Of a DNA stretch of 25,899 nucleotides, positions 22,307 through 25,899 are shown piece by piece. The DNA is from a virus. A program made the position numbers and the translations under genes. The stretch lies in IMG/VR virus record IMGVR_UViG_3300036840_000029, positions 1 to 25,899 of that record; one strand, written 5' to 3'. The notes below the pieces were generated by a model. The model had not been told where the DNA came from and did no database searches. It saw nothing but the letters and a program-made list of their open reading frames with translations. The first letter of the stretch is position 1. Each line of letters starts with the position of its first letter.

Positions 22307-22768
22307 TCACCTCAGCTTCAACAGATCCGCCGGTGCCCAGCCTGAACCCACCGCAGCATCACGCCACCAACCGGACACCTCGGTCGCCAACCAATCACCG
22401 ATAGAAGGAGCCAGCGTCGGTGCCGCGCCGACGAGCGCGCGCAACATCGCCTTATGCCAGTCCGCGCCGCGTTCGGGTGACGGCAGGCCAAGCTTGACGC
22501 GCCAGAACGAGATCCCCACGTAGATCCCCGACAGCAGGTCCGCCACCTCAACGCGCAACGGTGGTTTCGACTGCGGGATCGGACGACGTTCCTGACCCCT
22601 AACCGTGTTCCCCGGAACCGCCGCCGCCCTTAGCTGGTCGAGGAGTGGGGCGTGGGTGACGATCCGGTTCCGCACCACCAAATGGATCGGCTCACACAAC
22701 TGCCGAACATCAGCGGCCATCCGCGCCAGGACGTCATGAGACGGCGCTCTCGCCGCAACGTTACTCAC
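22307..22768 (-). CDS. Unknown actinophage protein (DUF7341-like)
   Basis: 153 residues from GTG 22768, coupled by GTGA to the previous gene. An N-terminal helix (LARMAADVRQLCEPIHLVVR) leads to PLLDQLRAAAVPG, a polar linker with RGQERRPIPQSKPPLRVEVADLLSGI, and Trp-containing C-terminal helices (SFWRVKLGLP, GDWLATEVSGWWRD). The layout of LLDQLR, flexible linker, PPLR-x-V-x-DLL resembles small actinophage proteins grouped as DUF7341; that link is from memory of the pattern and should be treated as tentative. No enzyme motif is visible. Confidence 0.65.
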   Translation of the reverse strand: MSNVAARAPSHDVLARMAADVRQLCEPIHLVVRNRIVTHAPLLDQLRAAAVPGNTVRGQERRPIPQSKPPLRVEVADLLSGIYVGISFWRVKLGLPSPERGADWHKAMLRALVGAAPTLAPSIGDWLATEVSGWWRDAAVGSGWAPADLLKLR

Positions 22769-23016
22769 CGTGGCACCCCCATCGATGCTGCTATGCGGCG
22801 TATGTCAGCAAACCGGTCCGTCTCAGGCCGGGGATTCGGCGCACTCGTACCGGCCGGTAACCAGTCGGGGCGGTGCTCAGGTTCGACGGAGCGTAAGTAC
22901 TCGACGAGAGGCGGGCGGAACGCGCGCCACACCTCGCACCAGTCGCACTCGCAACGCAGCACCTCGACGCGACCATCGGCGTAAGCCGCTTCGATGCGGT
23001 GCACGCCGTCAGTCAT
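22765..23016 (-). CDS. Small Cys-containing protein, unknown
   Basis: 83 residues from ATG 23016, overlapping the upstream stop by 8 bases (ATGACTGA); the longer open frame upstream is Ser/Thr/Arg nonsense. A strand HRIEAAYADGRVEVLRCECDWCEVWRAF contains CECDWC, a likely zinc or cofactor site. The rest is a Pro-rich loop and helix DRFADIRRIAASMGVPR. The stop overlaps the next gene start (GTGA). No family recognised. Confidence 0.65.
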   Translation of the reverse strand: MTDGVHRIEAAYADGRVEVLRCECDWCEVWRAFRPPLVEYLRSVEPEHRPDWLPAGTSAPNPRPETDRFADIRRIAASMGVPR

Positions 23017-23245
23017 CGGTGGGCTCCAGACCGGAAGCAGCGCCGCATGCGCAGCCGTCGATGCAGCACCGGAACGCGGGTTCGTCGCGCTCGCCGATGT
23101 CGTGGACGTACGCGGTGTGCTGGCACGGCGGGTCATTCGGGCACGCCCAAGCCCACGCTTCGTGGATCTCCCGCTCGTCCTGCGCAATGTCGTCCTGGCG
23201 GTCTAGTGCTTCCACCACCAACCTGTGCCGCTCCGGAGGTGTCAC
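23009..23245 (-). CDS. Small Cys-rich protein, probably zinc-binding
   Basis: 78 residues from GTG 23245 (GTGA overlap). The first half is helical and charged (RHRLVVEALDRQDDIAQDERE); the second has CPNDPPCQHTAYVHD and FRCCIDGCACG, with six Cys and nearby His that could bind one or two metal ions. It ends acidic. Small treble-clef or ribbon proteins like this are common in actinophage early regions; function unknown. Confidence 0.65.
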   Translation of the reverse strand: MTPPERHRLVVEALDRQDDIAQDEREIHEAWAWACPNDPPCQHTAYVHDIGERDEPAFRCCIDGCACGAASGLEPTDD

Positions 23246-23439
23246 GGCTGCTCCAAAATCTCATCGAGTGGAGCCCCGCACGAGCACAACGCCGTCCCGT
23301 CGCGCAGCGACCAGCCGTCGCAGGCTTCATGCGTGGTGCCGCGCTTGGCCTGCTCGATCAGCGGGATCAGCGCCTTGGCCTCTGCGGTGATCCACTCCAT
23401 GGTGCGGTCGGTGGGCTCTTGCGGGTTAGGTCCGTCCAC
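23242..23439 (-). CDS. Small protein with VDGPNP start motif and Cys cluster
   Basis: 65 residues from GTG 23439, with a GGGAGGAG site lying inside the previous gene's last codons. The N-terminus (GPNPQEPT) is encoded by the recurring start-site sequence. A helix (EWITAEAKALIPLIEQAKRG) and HEACDGWSLRDGTALCSCGAP follow, the latter a likely metal knuckle. The start overlaps the previous stop by 14 bases (GTGGACGGACCTAA). No family recognised. Confidence 0.6.
   Translation of the reverse strand: MDGPNPQEPTDRTMEWITAEAKALIPLIEQAKRGTTHEACDGWSLRDGTALCSCGAPLDEILEQP
23421..23438 (-). repeat. Start-site motif, copy A1
   Basis: 18 bases (TGGACGGACCTAACCCGC on the minus strand), identical to copy A2 at 23738-23755. 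It contains codons 2-6 of the gene at 23242 and supplies the TAA stop of the gene at 23426. Confidence 0.8.
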
Positions 23440-23581
23440 GGCGTCTCCTCCCGTACGCGGCGTGCATGCGCGAGATCCGGGGCCAGTTCGGGTAGCCCTG
23501 GATGATCCTGATCTCGGCGATGAGGGCTCTTAGGTCTGCGGCGACAGTCGTCCGGCGTCGGCGCTGCGGGTTAGTCCCCAC
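23426..23581 (-). CDS. 51-residue basic protein with GTNP start motif
   Basis: Begins at GTG 23581 (GTNPQRRRRTTVAADLRALI), overlapping the previous stop by 11 bases (GTGGGGACTAA). It has a central helix AEIRIIQGYPNWPRISRMHA and a C-terminal YGRRRRGRT whose Arg run is encoded by the Shine-Dalgarno sequence for the next gene (GGGAGGAGACGCC). Two Arg clusters make it strongly basic. It may bind nucleic acid or serve mainly to relay translation. Low prior, but the overlaps at both ends support it. Confidence 0.55.
   Translation of the reverse strand: MGTNPQRRRRTTVAADLRALIAEIRIIQGYPNWPRISRMHAAYGRRRRGRT
23566..23581 (-). repeat. Start-site motif, copy C1
   Basis: 16 bases (GTGGGGACTAACCCGC), identical to copy C2 at 25061-25076. 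It carries the GTG start of the gene at 23426 and the TAA stop of the gene at 23571. Confidence 0.8.
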
Positions 23582-23756
23582 TACAAACCCCCCCAATGAC
23601 CTCGTGCATGGCGCGCTTGAACTCGGCATCGAGATGAGCCCGGCAGCGGTCGGTCTTGAGGAAGAAGCGTCGGCCGCACTCGATGCAGCCGAGACCCCAG
23701 CGCTGCGCGAAACGACGCCAGCGAGCGATCAGGGGCCGCGGGTTAGGTCCGTCCAT
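23571..23756 (-). CDS. 61-residue zinc-ribbon-like protein with DGPNP start motif
   Basis: ATG 23756 overlaps the previous stop by one base (TGATG). After MDGPNPRPLIARWRRFAQRWG comes GCIECGRRFFLKTDRCRAHLD, with Cys-x2-Cys, Cys and His as a compact metal site, then a helix ending GGVCSGD. Its TAA stop lies within the next gene's start motif. Probably a small metal-binding, nucleic-acid or protein-contact module; function unknown. Confidence 0.62.
   Translation of the reverse strand: MDGPNPRPLIARWRRFAQRWGLGCIECGRRFFLKTDRCRAHLDAEFKRAMHEVIGGVCSGD
23738..23755 (-). repeat. Start-site motif, copy A2
   Basis: Identical 18 bases to copy A1. It begins right at the start of the gene at 23571 and encodes DGPNP, but here the TAA is not used as a stop by the upstream gene. 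Confidence 0.8.
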
Positions 23757-23920
23757 CAACGCACCGACGACCCGAACGCCGAAATGGTCTTGTCCGGGCC
23801 TTCTTGGGCCTGCTCTTGCAGCTTGCGCACTGCGGCCTCAAGGTGCGGCGGCAGGGCCCGGTCGAGCAACTCGGCCACCGACATGTCGTTGATCTCTTTG
23901 ACGTGCTGCACGACGCTCAC
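23756..23920 (-). CDS. 54-residue helical protein
   Basis: GTG 23920 with GGAAGGAG six bases upstream; stop overlaps the next ATG by one base. The sequence reads SVVQHVKEINDMSVAELLDR, ALPPHLEAAVRKLQEQAQEG and PDKTISAFGSSVR: two amphipathic helices, no Cys. It is too short for default gene finders but has a good ribosome site and coupling at both ends. Function unknown. Confidence 0.6.
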   Translation of the reverse strand: MSVVQHVKEINDMSVAELLDRALPPHLEAAVRKLQEQAQEGPDKTISAFGSSVR

Positions 23921-23970
23921 CGGCGTCTCCTTCCTTTGATCTTCAGGGTGTCGGGGTTAGGTCTGGTCAC
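23917..23970 (-). CDS. 17-residue mini-ORF with TRPNP start motif
   Basis: GTG 23970 shares a base with the previous TAG (TAGTG), and the TGA overlaps the next GTG (GTGA). The peptide would be MTRPNPDTLKIKGRRRR. Its Arg-rich end is encoded by the next gene's Shine-Dalgarno region, so it may be a coupling relay or the remnant of a gene deleted between copies of the start motif rather than a working peptide. Confidence 0.4.
   Translation of the reverse strand: MTRPNPDTLKIKGRRRR
23954..23970 (-). repeat. Start-site motif, copy B1
   Basis: 17 bases (GTGACCAGACCTAACCC), identical to copy B2 at 24196-24212; forms the start of the 17-residue mini-ORF. Confidence 0.8.
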
Positions 23971-24212
23971 TACGAACCTCCCCGATCGTGCTCGGCCAGC
24001 CAAACCTTCCCGGCCAGCGTCAATGCCCAGCGGTCGTCCTGGAGCCGTGTCGGCGGGTAGTGCAGGAACACCAACCCGGCATCGAAGAGCGCGGCGAGAT
24101 GACGGTCGGTCGGGTAGCCCGGCTCGTTCTCGGCGACTGTCCATGTTCGGCTGGCCACTCGCCGCGCGGCTGCGATCAGTTCCGGTGTGGGCTCCGGGTT
24201 AGGTCTGGTCAC
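23970..24212 (-). CDS. 80-residue unknown protein with TRPNP start motif, winged-helix-like
   Basis: GTG 24212 overlaps the previous stop by 14 bases (GTGACCAGACCTAA); the longer open frame upstream is Pro/Ala/Cys nonsense. After the motif come helices (ELIAAARRVASRTWTV) and TDRHLAALFDAGLVFLHYPP, then RWALTLAGKVWLAEH. The LxxLFDAGLV...ALTxAGxxWL pattern resembles the last helix and wing of a winged-helix domain, so DNA binding is possible but unproven. Confidence 0.62.
   Translation of the reverse strand: MTRPNPEPTPELIAAARRVASRTWTVAENEPGYPTDRHLAALFDAGLVFLHYPPTRLQDDRWALTLAGKVWLAEHDRGGS
24196..24212 (-). repeat. Start-site motif, copy B2
   Basis: Identical 17 bases to copy B1. It forms the start of the gene at 23970 and supplies the TAA stop of the gene at 24199. 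Confidence 0.8.
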
Positions 24213-24429
24213 CGGCACCGTCCTTGGCCGCGCATCGGGAACACCGAGGCAACATGCGCTGTGTGCTGCTGAGCCAGCCGGCACCCAACCGGGGGCGGAC
24301 TCCACACGCGGCGCGGTCCCGCCCAGACCACGTGGTGACGGCGTGGGCGAAGCGGCCGCCGGGCAGGCATCGCCAGGACAGCCGGGGCGGCTCAACCGCC
24401 ACGATCAGACGGTGAGGAGCGGCCGTCAT
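24199..24429 (-). CDS. Small Cys-containing protein, probable zinc-binding
   Basis: 76 residues from ATG 24429 (ATGA overlap). The layout is LSWRCLPGGRFAHAVTTWSG, then AACGVRPRLGAGW, and MLPRCSRCAAKDG at the end. A widespread actinophage pattern of an AHA strand, xxCG and a final CxxC fits a small zinc-ribbon-like protein. Its last codons lie in the start motif of the next gene. Function unknown. Confidence 0.65.
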   Translation of the reverse strand: MTAAPHRLIVAVEPPRLSWRCLPGGRFAHAVTTWSGRDRAACGVRPRLGAGWLSSTQRMLPRCSRCAAKDGAGDQT

Positions 24430-25133
24430 GCTGCCCCCTCGATTAGGTCGAGCTGGACGACCTCGTAGATCGGCGCTTCCGGCACCGGATCAGGGACAGG
24501 CTTCGGCTTCGCGTGAGCGTGCTGGTCGAGCACCTTCCCGGCGGCCTTGCGGAGCTGGTCAGCGGTCGCGCTGCGCGCCCACTGGATGTTGTGCAGCGCC
24601 TGCACGAGCCGGCAGCGGGTGGCCTCCAGGGCGTCGCGTTCGGCGTTGAGCCGGGAGTAGTACTCGCCTTGCGCCTTAGCGACCTGTTCCAGATCCGTGT
24701 CGCGTTGGTCGGGTGGGATCAGCGCGAGTGCGGCGTTTTGGAGTCGGAAGCAGTCCGCGCGGGTGTGGTCGAGGTCGATCTGCGCCCTGCGGGCGGTGCG
24801 CTGGTAGTGCTCGATGACGTCGGAGCTGGTCGGGCCCTCCTCACGGCGTACGCCGGGCCATCCTTGGTCGAGCCATCGGGTCAGCCAGTCGACCAGTTCG
24901 CGCACCTGGGTGCGGGACGCCACCACCGACCTTTCGGCATACCCGTTGCGGTGCCCGACCTGGATCACTAGGTCGTCCGTGATCGACGGTCGGTAACGCG
25001 AGCCGATGACCAGGACATTGGTGTTGTCATGCAGCTCGTACTGCGTGACCACGTCCCCACGCGGGTTAGTCCCCACCTTGCGCTGCAGGGCGGCGCTGGC
25101 GGCATGCTTGGCGCAGCAGTCGCCGTCACTCAT
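24426..25133 (-). CDS. 235-residue unknown protein with coiled coil; internal start-motif copy
   Basis: ATG 25133 overlaps the previous stop by 8 bases (ATGAGTGA). Residues 1-19 (MSDGDCCAKHAASAALQRK) look like the front of a small Cys protein. Residue 20 onwards begins with VGTNPRGDVV, the recurring start motif; GTG 25076 is an alternative start (216 residues) but has no Shine-Dalgarno. Then strands (YELHDNTNVLVIGSRYRPSI, DDLVIQVGH), a helix VRELVDWLTRWLDQGW, and a long Arg/Glu/Ala coiled coil from about 120 to 205, followed by a Pro-rich linker and VVQLDLIEGAA. No catalytic motif seen. Confidence 0.68.
   Translation of the reverse strand: MSDGDCCAKHAASAALQRKVGTNPRGDVVTQYELHDNTNVLVIGSRYRPSITDDLVIQVGHRNGYAERSVVASRTQVRELVDWLTRWLDQGWPGVRREEGPTSSDVIEHYQRTARRAQIDLDHTRADCFRLQNAALALIPPDQRDTDLEQVAKAQGEYYSRLNAERDALEATRCRLVQALHNIQWARSATADQLRKAAGKVLDQHAHAKPKPVPDPVPEAPIYEVVQLDLIEGAA
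25061..25076 (-). repeat. Start-site motif, copy C2 (internal)
   Basis: 16 bases identical to copy C1, but here inside the open frame of the 235-residue gene; GTG 25076 is in frame. The same TAACCCGCG region continues as GTGGGG, also found at about 25222-25233 in the upstream gene. Confidence 0.75.
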
Positions 25134-25896
25134 TGGTGATCTCCTTCGGTGCTTCGGGGACAGGAACCCACGAACCCACCCCGGCAGGCGGTTCCAGCAG
25201 GTCACACAGAGCGCTGATCACCCCACGCGGGTCAGGCTCGGAGCATGAGCACGACATCGGCAAGCCGGCGTCGCACGACCCGCAGACTTGAAGCCACCGC
25301 TTCCGAATGTCCGCGACGGTGCCGAAACCGGGAACCCGGCAGGACGCGGAATGCTGGTGTGCACCGATCGGAGCAGTGCACCCCGTGCGGGTGTCTTCTG
25401 GTAGGAGCCGACCCGCCGCAGCCAACGCAGCAAGCACGCGCCGTGCCGCGTGCGGTGCGTCTCCGCCGTCGGTCCACACCTCATCGATGACGTCCTGGGC
25501 GAGCCGCACGTCGTCTTTGGTGTAGCCGACGTTCGCCAAGCTGGTTTCGGCGCTCACAGGAGCGCTCGAAGCGCTTTCCTGGGTCATCTCGTCTCCCGGG
25601 TCGAACTCGCCGTTGCGGGCTCCGGCGACGAACGCGTCCAACTCGGCCTCGGTGAACGACAGCGGGAAGAACCACGCGTCCAGATTCACCGGCTCGCCGT
25701 CTTTGATCTGCTGCATGCGCTGCGCCCAGTCCGACCGGGTGAACGAGATCGGCTCCTGGTCGGGGTTCTTGGGGTCGCGCACCAGGATCTGGTCGCCGGA
25801 CGTGTCGACCTGCACGCAGTCCCCGCCCTCGCATGGGGACCGGAAGCCGACCTCGACGCATTGGCCACCCTCGCAGCGCCGCCACTCGACTTCCAC
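25126..25896 (-). CDS. DUF397-like protein with C-terminal Cys-rich region, possibly 5'-partial
   Basis: 256 residues from GTG 25896, but the frame is open to the window edge, so the true start may lie outside. The N-terminus has WRRCEGGQCVEV, then a fuller unit GGDCVQVDTSGDQILVRDPK with NPDQEPISFTRSDWAQRM, and later FTEAELDAFVAGARNGEFD, which also looks like the end of a DUF397 unit; the first and last pieces may be one copy split by the second. DUF397 proteins in Streptomyces and relatives pair with XRE-type regulators. The C-terminal half has HSASCRVPG, VCGSCDAGLPMSCSCSEPDP and VISALCDLLEPP, a Cys-rich likely metal site. Role in the phage is unknown; host-derived domain suspected. Confidence 0.7.
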   Translation of the reverse strand: MEVEWRRCEGGQCVEVGFRSPCEGGDCVQVDTSGDQILVRDPKNPDQEPISFTRSDWAQRMQQIKDGEPVNLDAWFFPLSFTEAELDAFVAGARNGEFDPGDEMTQESASSAPVSAETSLANVGYTKDDVRLAQDVIDEVWTDGGDAPHAARRVLAALAAAGRLLPEDTRTGCTAPIGAHQHSASCRVPGFGTVADIRKRWLQVCGSCDAGLPMSCSCSEPDPRGVISALCDLLEPPAGVGSWVPVPEAPKEITNE

Positions 25897-25899
25897 ACA

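Noticed and set aside
22589-22605. Further copy of the TAACCC start motif at about 22596
   Set aside because: Only CCTAACC-like bases on the plus strand, in the opposite orientation inside a coding region and not at a start codon; regarded as chance.
1-25899. tRNA genes, rRNA, insertion sequences, integrase or attachment sites
   Set aside because: I saw no cloverleaf-type sequence, transposase motif, tyrosine or serine recombinase motif, or terminal direct repeats in this window.

Overview
This window is a block of siphovirus-type tailed phage genome (free phage or prophage) from a GC-rich actinobacterial host. Every gene I can support lies on the minus strand, so gene order runs from about 25.9 kb down to 1. 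Evidence for an actinobacterial phage: high GC, frequent GTG starts, tight GTGA/ATGA stop-start overlaps, a DUF397-like protein, a P27-type small terminase next to an HNH nuclease, and a HK97-style head-tail gene order. No integrase, repressor, replication gene, tRNA or attachment site is visible, so the lifestyle cannot be decided here.

Region 25.9-21.7 kb (upstream end of the transcription unit): about a dozen small, tightly overlapping genes, many Cys-rich and probably metal-binding, led by a DUF397-like gene. Several are too short for usual gene callers (17, 51 and 54 residues). A short sequence, (A/G)TG-n-GGAC(C)TAACCC, recurs at the start codon of five of these genes and once inside a sixth. 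At three junctions its TAA is also the stop codon of the upstream gene.

Region 21.7-20.4 kb: candidate promoter/operator, HNH endonuclease, a small unknown gene, a non-coding inverted-repeat region where cos would be expected, then the small terminase. Region 20.5-14.5 kb: large terminase, portal, MuF-like minor head protein, scaffold, HK97-fold major capsid protein, putative decoration protein. Region 14.5-13.6 kb: a small unknown protein and the head-tail adaptor.

Region 13.6-10.1 kb is the most unusual part. A cassette of four virion-type genes separates the head-tail adaptor from the stopper, gp10-like and terminator genes: an 88-residue unknown, a TIM-barrel glycoside-hydrolase-like protein, a fibre-like protein, and a 644-residue protein with nine 20-residue repeats around a lectin-like domain and a C-terminal tail of six 8-residue Arg-Pro repeats.

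Region 10.1-0 kb: stopper, gp10-like, tail terminator, two small genes, major tail protein, a strong hairpin, tail assembly chaperones G/GT with a clear -1 frameshift site (CCCTTTC), tape measure, two minor tail proteins, an M15-like endolysin, a holin-like membrane protein and the start of another membrane protein. Together these genes encode packaging, capsid, tail and lysis. The 10-13.6 kb cassette probably decorates the virion, and the small upstream genes have no assignable role.
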